Source: a virus. From it: a DNA stretch of 42,181 nucleotides. Position 1 is the stretch's first letter. The number at the start of each line of letters is the position of its first letter. Shown one piece after another: positions 1 to 6,769 of this stretch. The notes beneath the pieces are model-generated. The model saw only the letters and a program-made list of their open reading frames with translations. It was not told the DNA's origin and searched no databases. A program made the translations under genes and the position numbers. The stretch is taken from IMG/VR virus record IMGVR_UViG_3300008107_000153, positions 1 through 42,181 of that record; one strand, given 5' to 3'.

Positions 1-683
1 TCAGTAAGTTCTACATACGTATTAGAAACTTGTACAAGTGTCCCTAAACTATTTCTATAATTTAATTGTAATCTTCTTCTATCCACTTGTGCTTCAATAG
101 CATAATCAACATAACCTTTATTTGGCACATCATCTGGATTTGAACGAGTAAGAATACGTTGAGTGTAGTTAACAACTCCATCTAATGTTACAACTGCGCT
201 GGCATTTTCAGCGCCAAGTAAACTTAAATCAGTATTTGCTGATCCTGTTCGAATAGCATTTAATATCGCGCCTGAATGTGTACCAACGCCGCCTGTTGGA
301 GGTCCAATGATAGCTTCCCACATTCCGCTTGTGAGTGTTCCGTCATAACTCCAATTTTTATTTTGATTAAAAAACCAATTGGCATTTTCTGCTGGGTCGT
401 TTGGACCTCCTCTACTAATGCTTATTCCTGAAATACCATCTACGCTTACGCCTGCTTCAGTGCCACCAGCTATTCCTGGTTCACCTTTGTTTAAAACTAA
501 AACTTTATCGCCAATACTAAGATCATTAGATTCAATAGTAGTAGTATTACCTCTTACCATTAAATTGCCATAAACATATACAGTACCATTGTTTCCATTT
601 AGATACTGAGTTTCTAGGTGCAGATCTTGCGTGGCTTGCACGTGCCAATCACCTGTTGTTCGTATGACTTCTCTTGTAGACAT
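1..683 (-). CDS. Tail-fibre-like structural protein, N-terminal part (3' end outside window)
   Basis: Open frame of 227 codons beginning MSTREVIRTTGDWHVQATQD and running off the left edge with no stop. It is rich in Gly, Asn, Thr and beta-type residues (GNLMVRGNTTTIESNDLSIG, then GISISRGGPNDPAENANWFF), as in phage fibre or tail-associated proteins. No catalytic motif is visible. The start at 683 is supported by an AAGGA ribosome site and a GATAAATA late-promoter motif 18 nt upstream (702-709). It is the last gene seen on the minus strand, downstream of the capsid gene, and has its own promoter. Style resembles the fibre gene at the other end of the window (Asn/Gly-rich beta segments), but I cannot assign a T4 gene number. 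Structural role is likely; exact position in the virion is unknown. Confidence 0.75.
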   Translation of the reverse strand, partial: MSTREVIRTTGDWHVQATQDLHLETQYLNGNNGTVYVYGNLMVRGNTTTIESNDLSIGDKVLVLNKGEPGIAGGTEAGVSVDGISGISISRGGPNDPAENANWFFNQNKNWSYDGTLTSGMWEAIIGPPTGGVGTHSGAILNAIRTGSANTDLSLLGAENASAVVTLDGVVNYTQRILTRSNPDDVPNKGYVDYAIEAQVDRRRLQLNYRNSLGTLVQVSNTYVELT

Positions 684-701
684 GTATTTTTCCTTATATG
701 A

Positions 702-709
702 TATTTATC
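702..709 (-). promoter_or_regulatory. Late promoter motif GATAAATA
   Basis: The minus strand reads GATAAATA, one base from the T4 late consensus TATAAATA, 18 nt before the ATG at 683. The same motif and spacing recur before the gene at 15725. Confidence 0.6.
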
Positions 710-724
710 TGTATCTAAAAAACA

Positions 725-1003
725 TTAGCTATGCGTCATAAGAGCCATTATGTAAAATTTATTGAAATTCTTTATTTGTTGATTAACTATGTCTAATTGT
801 GCTTGCGCACGGTCTAGACTAGACTGGCTTTTATTGTTTCTTGCGGTGATTTCTAAATTACCTAGTTTAATTATTTCAACATCAATACCTTTTAATAGTC
901 TATCAATATCGCGTTTAAATATGCCCAAGTTGTCTTTACTCTTAGACATCCTAGATCTGACCTGTTGCCAGTCTAAACTATTAGTTATAGAATACTCTTG
1001 CAT
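725..1003 (-). CDS. Small coiled-coil protein of unknown function (92 aa)
   Basis: Begins MQEYSITNSLDWQQVRSRMS. It is charged and helical (RDIDRLLKGIDVEIIKLGNL, SSLDRAQAQLDIVNQQIKNF), consistent with a coiled coil; there is no signal peptide or membrane segment. I chose the ATG at 1003. A GTG one codon upstream extends the frame but has nothing in its favour. No clear ribosome site precedes the ATG, and a late-type AGTAAATA lies 8 nt upstream, so the message may be nearly leaderless. It sits between the terminator behind the capsid gene and a fibre gene, which suggests a late virion or assembly accessory role. I do not recognise the family. Confidence 0.65.
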   Translation of the reverse strand: MQEYSITNSLDWQQVRSRMSKSKDNLGIFKRDIDRLLKGIDVEIIKLGNLEITARNNKSQSSLDRAQAQLDIVNQQIKNFNKFYIMALMTHS

Positions 1004-1011
1004 CACAAGTA

Positions 1012-1019
1012 TATTTACT
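1012..1019 (-). promoter_or_regulatory. Late-type promoter motif AGTAAATA
   Basis: Minus strand AGTAAATA just downstream of the gp23 terminator and 8 nt before the ATG at 1003. It matches the TAAATA core shared by the other candidate late promoters here. Weaker than the GATAAATA copies. Confidence 0.4.
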
Positions 1020-1022
1020 CAC

Positions 1023-1049
1023 AAAAAAGCCCCATTGCTGGGGCTTTTT
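1023..1049 (-). terminator. Rho-independent terminator after gp23
   Basis: A perfect 10-bp stem, AAAAAGCCCC (1024-1033) and GGGGCTTTTT (1040-1049), encloses a 6-base loop. On the minus strand it starts 23 nt beyond the gp23 stop codon and ends in a T run, the expected arrangement for ending the head operon. The flanking A and T runs could let it work in both directions. Confidence 0.9.
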
Positions 1050-1072
1050 GTTTTTCTTCTAATCTCTTAAGA

Positions 1073-2260
1073 TTATTGGAAGCTAACGTTGGCAGCGGTA
1101 ATAGATACCTTGCTTAGATAGTCAGCCGCGTTACCTAGAGAAGAAGCAGTGTTGTTTAACTCTACATAACCATAACGTGTCATGAAGCCAACTACTGGTT
1201 CAAAAGTAGCTGGATCTAGAACAACACCAGAACTCATTAGAGGAATATATGGGCAATAGAACGCGGCAGCATCTGCCTCGCTAGGACCTTTATAACCAAC
1301 TAATACTTGGTTGTCATTGATAGTTTGGCTACCACTGTCTGCTAAGTATGTATCAACATACACACGCATAGCACCGTTCAATGTACCAACAAACTTAGTG
1401 TTTGTAGGAGCTTCGAAAGTACCTTCTGTTGTACGTGCAAACGCACTTGTTGTTGCAGATTGTAGAATTGTCAATGCCTGGTTAGACACAACAGCCCAGT
1501 TACCTGCACCACGACGTGTACGCTGAGCGATTTGGTTAGCAACACGGTTGATTTGAACTGCCAATGCGGCATGCTCGTCACCAACGAATGTAGCTGTACC
1601 AGATACGGCAGCTTGGTCGTAAGTTTGACCAACGCTTGCTAGACCACGTAGGCTAGAAAGAATTTCTTGGTCAATTTCAGCTGTAATTTCTTGTGCTAGA
1701 GCAGCCATAATTTCAGCTTCGATATCAATACCTTGCTGAGCTTGTGCATCTTGAGCAGCTTCAAAAGTCCAACGAGCACTTAGCTTACGTGTCTTGGCTT
1801 CTACAGCTTGTTTCAAGATTTGGATACTCATACGCTTACCTGGGTTGCCTTCTAGGCTAGCAGTACTACTTGCACCTGGTGTAGCGTCTGTGTTGTTACC
1901 AGAATAAGCAGCCGCAATCTTGAATGGGCTTAGTGCTTCATCTCCAGCTGTTACGCCATCACCACCATCTGCGTAACGAATACGTAGTGTGTGGATTTGA
2001 CCAACTGGACCAGTCATTGGTTGTACGCCAACGATTTCGTTAGCAATGACTGTTGGCATTACACGGCGGATTACTGGAAGAATCACGCGGTTTAGTGTTG
2101 CAACGTTACCTGCACTGGTTGAACCAGCTGTTGCACTTTCTGCAAGATACCTACGAGTGTTTTCAAGGGTCACACCCATGACACTACGCTTGTGGCCTTG
2201 TAGGCCTTCTAGTAGGGCCTCTTTTGTATCTTGCCATTTTTCATTTAGCAATACGGACAT
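1073..2260 (-). CDS. 23: Major capsid protein gp23
   Basis: Forms the hexameric shell of the T4-type head. At 395 aa it is shorter than T4 gp23 (521 aa). The family-typical segment MPTVIANEIVGVQPMTGPVG follows an N-terminal arm of about 65 residues. RYLAE at residues 37-41 is a candidate gp21 cleavage point, because this protease cuts after an (I/L)-X-E motif, so the first 41 residues may be removed in the mature shell. Last gene of the head operon, 13 nt after gp22, with an AGGAG ribosome site and a strong terminator after its stop. The identity rests on family sequence and on the 20-21-22-23 order, and is nearly certain. Confidence 0.97.
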   Translation of the reverse strand: MSVLLNEKWQDTKEALLEGLQGHKRSVMGVTLENTRRYLAESATAGSTSAGNVATLNRVILPVIRRVMPTVIANEIVGVQPMTGPVGQIHTLRIRYADGGDGVTAGDEALSPFKIAAAYSGNNTDATPGASSTASLEGNPGKRMSIQILKQAVEAKTRKLSARWTFEAAQDAQAQQGIDIEAEIMAALAQEITAEIDQEILSSLRGLASVGQTYDQAAVSGTATFVGDEHAALAVQINRVANQIAQRTRRGAGNWAVVSNQALTILQSATTSAFARTTEGTFEAPTNTKFVGTLNGAMRVYVDTYLADSGSQTINDNQVLVGYKGPSEADAAAFYCPYIPLMSSGVVLDPATFEPVVGFMTRYGYVELNNTASSLGNAADYLSKVSITAANVSFQ

Positions 2261-2273
2261 TTGTTTCTCCTAA

Positions 2274-3368
2274 TTATTTTAGACCCGCTAGTTTGCGGAT
2301 GTCAATTAAATTATCAATACCTTCCTCGGCAGTGATCTTGGTTGGCTTGTCGCCTGTAACCTCTTTACTCTCATTTAGTGCCTGTTTTGGTGCCTTAGTG
2401 TGTGCCTTGCCTTCCATCACCGCTGGTAAGTACTTGTCGAAAGCATCAGCTAATTTGAAAGTTTGTACACCTTCTAAAAGTTGATTCATAACTGCTTTCT
2501 TTTCACCACTTAGCGGAGCTAGTAATTCTTGCATTGCTTCTTTACGCTTCATCATGTCGTTAGCAATACGGATTTCACGTTCTTTGCTTTCAACAATTTG
2601 CTGTACTTCTGCAATAGTTTTTTGTGCTTCTGCTAGTTCTGTTTCTTTCTTATCTACAATCTTCAACAAACGTGAAGTTGTGGATTTTTCATTAACATGA
2701 CTAGCCATATATTCTGCATTAAAGGCTTCGAAAATCTTGCGTCCAAAGTTATTTTGGCGTGCGCTATCAATATCTTCACGTAATTGCGAAATCTCTTTTG
2801 TAAGATTTTTTGTAATTGCGTTCTCAACAATTGTTGCGCTCTTAGCGATAAATTGTTGTTTGATTTCAGCAAATTTTTCTTTTGCTTCGCGAACTAATTT
2901 AACTTTAGTTTCTGCAAGGTCTTTCTTATCTTCTGCGAATTCTTTAATCTCACGAGCAAGTGCTTCAACTACGAAAGCTTCTAGCTTTCCGAAGTTTTCT
3001 GCAACTTTCTGACGATCGCTTTGGAATTCACCTAACTCTCTAGCTAAATTCTTAACAACAAAAGCTTCTAATACTTCAGAATCTTTTGAAATTTTTGCTT
3101 CATACTGGGCTCTTGCTTCTGCAAGGCTTTGTTTGTCAGCAACGAATTCAGCAATTTCGCTTTCTAACTGTTCACCAATCATCTTGTCAAGTGACTCAAC
3201 AATAGTTGCACGATCGTGCTCATAACGTTGAGCGAACTCTTCACGAAGTTCAGCTGTTAGTACATCGCGAGTTTCTTGAAGTTTGGCGTTCCAAGCTGTT
3301 TCGACTTCGGCTTTGATTTCCTCAGAAATCATTCCGCTTTCGAAAAGTTTTTTGAATGCGTCCAACAT
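2274..3368 (-). CDS. 22: Prohead core scaffold protein gp22
   Basis: Highly charged, helical 364-aa protein that would form the internal prohead core and be degraded by gp21 during maturation. T4 gp22 is 269 aa. Two adjacent 29-residue repeats are clear, residues 100-128 (LEAFVVKNLARELGEFQSDR...) and 129-157 (LEAFVVEALAREIKEFAEDK...). More divergent copies lie near residues 56-88 and 173-205, so the rod appears to be built from a repeated helical unit. The C-terminal third is less repetitive and ends DIRKLAGLK. It lies between the protease and capsid genes, the usual place. A GAGGAG ribosome site supports the start. Confidence 0.92.
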   Translation of the reverse strand: MLDAFKKLFESGMISEEIKAEVETAWNAKLQETRDVLTAELREEFAQRYEHDRATIVESLDKMIGEQLESEIAEFVADKQSLAEARAQYEAKISKDSEVLEAFVVKNLARELGEFQSDRQKVAENFGKLEAFVVEALAREIKEFAEDKKDLAETKVKLVREAKEKFAEIKQQFIAKSATIVENAITKNLTKEISQLREDIDSARQNNFGRKIFEAFNAEYMASHVNEKSTTSRLLKIVDKKETELAEAQKTIAEVQQIVESKEREIRIANDMMKRKEAMQELLAPLSGEKKAVMNQLLEGVQTFKLADAFDKYLPAVMEGKAHTKAPKQALNESKEVTGDKPTKITAEEGIDNLIDIRKLAGLK

Positions 3369-3386
3369 CTCTTTTTCTCCTCGGGC

Positions 3387-4013
3387 TTATTTTAGACCTT
3401 GAATAATATTAAGGATACTTTCCTTAAGATATTTTTGGGCCTTTGGATCTTCTCTAACTTCATGTGCCACTTGTATAGCTCTATTACCACCACGAGAATT
3501 CATAAAATGCTCATAAATGGCTGTAGGATACGCACCTGGCGCACTTGGTTGTGCTACTACATCTACCGTAATGATTTCAAAGTCTGATACTTCGCCATTG
3601 CCATCATTAACGTTGCCGCTACCACGACTCGATACTCCTAGCTTAACGCCGGACTCTAACATGGTGCGTACTAAATTTCCCATTGGTGTTGGTAAGATTT
3701 TAAACTTACCGTAACCGTTAGGACCGTCCATCCACATATCTGTAATCATGTGACTTACGCGGTCCAAATTAACTTTCAAATCGTCTGGATGGTCAACTTC
3801 GCCTAATACGCTGTATCCGTTCTTAATTTGATCAATTAACGTGTTGACAGCATTACCTATTTGATCAACAGGATATATACGCTGATTCGCATTACGAATC
3901 CCGCCTTGGATACAAATTCCCTTCATATAAAGGTTCTTGCCGTCTTTGTCGTCTGATTCAACGACACAACGTGCCTGATCAAACGACAAACTTTCGCGCA
4001 ATAAAAAGCTCAT
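3387..4013 (-). CDS. 21: Prohead maturation serine protease gp21
   Basis: A 208-aa protease of the T4 prohead protease (U9/herpesvirus assemblin-like) family, which cleaves core and shell proteins before DNA packaging. The expected catalytic histidine is H75 in VLGEVDHPDD, and the serine is in GVSSRGSG (S128 or S129). The N-terminal segment GGIRNANQRIYPVDQI is also typical. Length matches T4 gp21 (212 aa). The start has an AGGATAAG ribosome site. It sits between the acidic core protein and the scaffold, so protease, scaffold and capsid would be made together. Confidence 0.96.
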   Translation of the reverse strand: MSFLLRESLSFDQARCVVESDDKDGKNLYMKGICIQGGIRNANQRIYPVDQIGNAVNTLIDQIKNGYSVLGEVDHPDDLKVNLDRVSHMITDMWMDGPNGYGKFKILPTPMGNLVRTMLESGVKLGVSSRGSGNVNDGNGEVSDFEIITVDVVAQPSAPGAYPTAIYEHFMNSRGGNRAIQVAHEVREDPKAQKYLKESILNIIQGLK

Positions 4014-4028
4014 TAACTTATCCTAAAA

Positions 4029-4865
4029 TTACTTAGAACCTAGTGGGCTCTTAGTATTACCTGCTTGCTCACCAGCGCCTTTCTTCTCTGCACCGTGACC
4101 AGGTTCTTTCTTCTTGAACGCTGTCTTACCAGCATTGCCGCCTGGAACATTGATGTTGCCAGCACTTTCTTCTTTAGCACTTGGGTTTAACAAACCACCC
4201 TTTGTGCCTTCGCCTTTAGCTTCACCGCCTTGTGCAATGTTGCTAGCTGTGCCACCCATGTCGTTCTTTCCAGCAACGATAGACTTTGTGTTTTGTCCAT
4301 TGTCACCCATTTTACCATATTGGTTATACTGCTTTCCACCAACTTGTTCTGTGTATTCGCGAAGTACGTCTTCTTCATCTTCGCCTTCTTCTTCGCCTTC
4401 TTCACCTTCTTCTTCGCCTTCTTCAGATTCCATATCAGAACCTTCACCAGCGATTAGAGCTTCAAATTCTGCTTTAAGTGACTCTAGCTCGTCTTCTAAA
4501 TCTTGAACGCGGTCTTCTACATCACCGTCACCGCCCATTTCTGAATCATCGCCAAATTCTGCATCCATGGCCATTTCATCTTCTTCACCTTCATCGTCGT
4601 CACCCATTCCAACGTCTGTCATTAAGTCGTCTGCTGGTTCTCCGCCGATTTCAATAACTTGTTCGCCGCTGTCAAAACCAAAATTCTCATCAGTTTTTTC
4701 AACGTCATCTTCCTTGTCATCTTCTTCTTTCTTTTCTTCTTCAGAAATTAAGCTCTCGTAGATGCCGCGGCTTTTTTCAACAACGATCTGATGGAACAGT
4801 TCGTTGGCTTTTTGTGTTTCTTCGTTAATTAGATAATCTAATAATTGTTCAAATTTATTTTGCAT
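4029..4865 (-). CDS. Acidic prohead core protein, gp67-like
   Basis: The N-terminal 45 residues (LLDYLINEETQKANELFHQI..., then EKSRGIYESLISEEE) look like the helical start of T4 gp67. An acidic stretch follows to about residue 165, with runs of Glu/Asp/Gly and a short coiled coil (VQDLEDELESLKAEFEALIA). The last 110 residues are Gly, Asn and Lys rich and end in a basic tail. T4 gp67 is only 80 aa, so this 278-aa version is much extended and may cover the roles of both gp67 and gp68. Its place between portal and protease genes fits. AAAGGAG precedes the start. The acidic run also creates many long antisense open frames, which are artefacts. Confidence 0.75.
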   Translation of the reverse strand: MQNKFEQLLDYLINEETQKANELFHQIVVEKSRGIYESLISEEEKKEEDDKEDDVEKTDENFGFDSGEQVIEIGGEPADDLMTDVGMGDDDEGEEDEMAMDAEFGDDSEMGGDGDVEDRVQDLEDELESLKAEFEALIAGEGSDMESEEGEEEGEEGEEEGEDEEDVLREYTEQVGGKQYNQYGKMGDNGQNTKSIVAGKNDMGGTASNIAQGGEAKGEGTKGGLLNPSAKEESAGNINVPGGNAGKTAFKKKEPGHGAEKKGAGEQAGNTKSPLGSK

Positions 4866-4907
4866 TGCGAAATTCTCCTTTGATTATATAGGCAAGGCTG
4901 TCGAGTA

Positions 4908-4915
4908 TATTTACA
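4908..4915 (-). promoter_or_regulatory. Possible late promoter TGTAAATA
   Basis: Minus strand TGTAAATA, 42 nt before the ATG of the gp67-like gene, in the only sizeable gap of the head operon. It shares the TAAATA core and the following TA with the motif before the 92-aa gene. Confidence 0.4.
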
Positions 4916-4945
4916 GCGTAGATAATATATATAGCGAAAATATGC

Positions 4946-4963
4946 CAAAAAGACGTCTTTTTG
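4946..4963 (-). terminator. Palindrome, possible weak terminator
   Basis: An 18-bp perfect inverted repeat, CAAAAAGACGTCTTTTTG, lies 31 nt beyond the stop of the 86-aa gene and before the next late promoter motif. The stem is mostly A-T, so termination would be weak. It could instead bind a protein. Confidence 0.3.
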
Positions 4964-4994
4964 ACAAGATTTTATTTAAATGTTAAGAATTTTA

Positions 4995-5255
4995 TTAAGC
5001 AGGAGCCTGAACTGGCGTAGCATACTGAGCTTGTATCAACTCAGATTCTTCAGCCATCTCAGAAACATGTGCTTCATGATTCTTGCGCATTTGATTAATT
5101 TGTTTTAAGGACAAGCGAGTTTTACGTGTATCTGACAATGTAAGAACATCCTTATCATCGTCTGAGTTATACCTTTTATCTTCCAAAGGTTGATTATCGT
5201 ATTCATCTTGACCAAGAGAATCTTTATTAAAATAAATGAATTCGCGTAAGAACAT
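4995..5255 (-). CDS. Small head-operon protein of unknown function (86 aa)
   Basis: Begins MFLREFIYFNKDSLGQDEYD and ends ELIQAQYATPVQAPA, with an acidic middle and a charged helical second half (RLSLKQINQMRKNHEAHVSE). The frame is open upstream to 5363, but I reject that start: the extra 36 residues are low-complexity and overlap what looks like the out-of-frame portal C-terminus. The ATG at 5255 follows AATAAATA by 7 nt. The position between portal and gp67-like genes is where T4 carries its small core proteins, so a prohead core role is possible. The family is not recognised with certainty. Confidence 0.7.
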   Translation of the reverse strand: MFLREFIYFNKDSLGQDEYDNQPLEDKRYNSDDDKDVLTLSDTRKTRLSLKQINQMRKNHEAHVSEMAEESELIQAQYATPVQAPA

Positions 5256-5262
5256 AGTAATG

Positions 5263-5270
5263 TATTTATT
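5263..5270 (-). promoter_or_regulatory. Possible late promoter AATAAATA
   Basis: Minus strand AATAAATA 7 nt before the ATG at 5255. With T4 late spacing the transcript would begin one or two bases before that ATG, giving an almost leaderless message. Confidence 0.35.
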
Positions 5271-5394
5271 GCGATGGCGCTGGACTTGCTGGTGCACCTG
5301 CTCCACCGCCCCCACCCGCTTCGCCTGTGGGTTCTGCGCCTGGTGGTGGGACTCCTGAATCACCTTCGTTATCGGTAAATTCGTCTAAGTAAGT
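5266..5394 (-). pseudogene. Out-of-frame C-terminal tail of gp20
   Basis: In the +1 frame relative to gp20 the minus strand encodes TYLDEFTDNEGDSGVPPPGA followed by a Gly-, Ala- and Pro-rich end and a stop at 5266-5268. This looks like a normal flexible C-terminus for a T4-type portal protein and ends 10 nt before the next gene. Otherwise this would be an unexplained 113-nt gap in a tightly packed operon. I infer that it is the original end of gp20, cut off by an indel or an assembly error. Confidence 0.5.
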
Positions 5395-6760
5395 TTTGTG
5401 GAGGATTAAACTTTAAATCAAATAAGTTTGGATCAATGTTGATTCCACAGTTTTTAAGATATAATTTAAATTCTAAATCAAATGCTTCTGTGAATAAACT
5501 TTGTAAACGTTCACAATAAAAGTTAAAACGTAGCTCTTGTATATAGGCTGTGCCTACACGTCCATCACTAAAACTTGCATTTGAATCGTCTGGACCTGTT
5601 GGCAAGTAGCTACTTGGTATACGCAATGCACGGAATAATTTGTTAGTAAAGAAGCGTAAATCTTCAATTTCACCTAAATTACTTCCGCCTGGAAGTACTT
5701 CAACTTTACTTCCACGACCTTCTGCTGTCTGTGGGAAGAAGTAATCTTCGTTGATGGCTAGCGGGTTAAATCCGCTGTCAATAACACTTTGTCCACCGCC
5801 TGTAACACTGGGAATACGTCTTTGATTTACTTCGTTTTTAACTCTTTCAACAAAGCTCATGGCCAAGTGACTAGGCATATTACCCACGTCAACATAGAAC
5901 ACACGTCTTTCTGGAGCTCTCATCACACGATAGATAATGATCGCATCTTCTAATAATTCTTTTTGCTTGTAGACTTTGAAACACATTTCAAGCAAACTGT
6001 TACCAAATGGGAAGTTGCTATCAAGTCCTTCACTCAGACTTAAATGTATCACATGATTAGCATCAATAGCCACTTGCTCTTGGCTATTACTGAATCTACT
6101 GCCTGTTAACTGTGGATATCCGCCAACCATACCACGCTGAAATCCTCCACCAGTAACGTATGCCGCGTTACCAGGAGTTGCATTAGGTGCATTTGGATTA
6201 ATTTGTGTTACTGTTAATGATTGTAGGTTAATGTTTAAGTCACGAATAACATACTGCTCAGGCTCTTTGCCCTCACTTTCGTTAACAATTATCTTGTCAA
6301 CCTTACTAGGGTCTATGTAAACCCATTTTTGAGTTTCTGGATCTCTAACAAAAAAGCAATCACCAAACTTGAACAGATTACGAATAGTTTTAAAAATTCT
6401 TACATCAAACTGATTTAACTTGTGCCACTGTTGTAGACATTTTTTTAGTAATTTAACTTCAGTATTTGTTGCTTGCTCTCTATAATCAATGTTGAAAGCA
6501 GTGCCGTTATCTTTATTCTTTTGTGTGCAAAACTCAGCTAATATGTCCAATGCCGCATTGACTTCACTGTCTGCATCCATGGTATTGTACTGCTGATATC
6601 TTTCTAATCTATTTGGATGTCCTGAATAAACATCAGGGAGAAAGCTGGAATAGTTACTTCTAAATGCGTTATAGTTTGATCCACCTGATCCTGAAATGAG
6701 ACTCTTAGAACCCCCGTCATTATTAACCTTAACTGGTGTAAAATATTTTTTCCAAGCCAT
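5369..6760 (-). CDS. 20: Portal vertex protein gp20 (C-terminus apparently truncated)
   Basis: Dodecameric portal through which DNA enters the head and to which the neck attaches. Family segments are clear: PDVYSGHPNRLERYQQYNTM, MDADSEVNAALDILAEFCTQ, the central VMRAPERRVFYVDVGNMP, and LRIPSSYLPTGPDDSNASFS. The start at 6760 has an AAGGAT ribosome site and is 10 nt after the tape-measure gene. The protein is 463 aa against 524 in T4. It stops right after DLKFNPPQN with LLRRIYR, where homologues continue with a conserved helical region of some 60-90 residues. A plausible tail remains in another frame (5266-5394). A frameshift with deletion, or an assembly error, is likely. Confidence 0.95.
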   Translation of the reverse strand: MAWKKYFTPVKVNNDGGSKSLISGSGGSNYNAFRSNYSSFLPDVYSGHPNRLERYQQYNTMDADSEVNAALDILAEFCTQKNKDNGTAFNIDYREQATNTEVKLLKKCLQQWHKLNQFDVRIFKTIRNLFKFGDCFFVRDPETQKWVYIDPSKVDKIIVNESEGKEPEQYVIRDLNINLQSLTVTQINPNAPNATPGNAAYVTGGGFQRGMVGGYPQLTGSRFSNSQEQVAIDANHVIHLSLSEGLDSNFPFGNSLLEMCFKVYKQKELLEDAIIIYRVMRAPERRVFYVDVGNMPSHLAMSFVERVKNEVNQRRIPSVTGGGQSVIDSGFNPLAINEDYFFPQTAEGRGSKVEVLPGGSNLGEIEDLRFFTNKLFRALRIPSSYLPTGPDDSNASFSDGRVGTAYIQELRFNFYCERLQSLFTEAFDLEFKLYLKNCGINIDPNLFDLKFNPPQNLLRRIYR

Positions 6761-6769
6761 TCTTAATCC

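Noticed and set aside
725-1006. GTG start one codon upstream for the 92-aa gene
   Set aside because: The ATG directly after it is as well placed, and the GTG has no ribosome site of its own.
4114-4761. Long plus-strand open frames opposite the gp67-like gene
   Set aside because: They are Ser/Pro-rich mirror images of Glu/Asp/Gly codon runs, with no ribosome site and no known family.
4961-4989. TTGACA on the plus strand as a promoter
   Set aside because: No -10 box at a suitable distance (TAAGAA at 17 bp), and no plus-strand gene follows; it overlaps a palindrome.
5256-5363. Longer start (122 aa) for the small gene after gp20
   Set aside because: The added residues are low-complexity and read over what looks like the portal C-terminus in another frame; the ATG at 5255 fits the gene boundary better.
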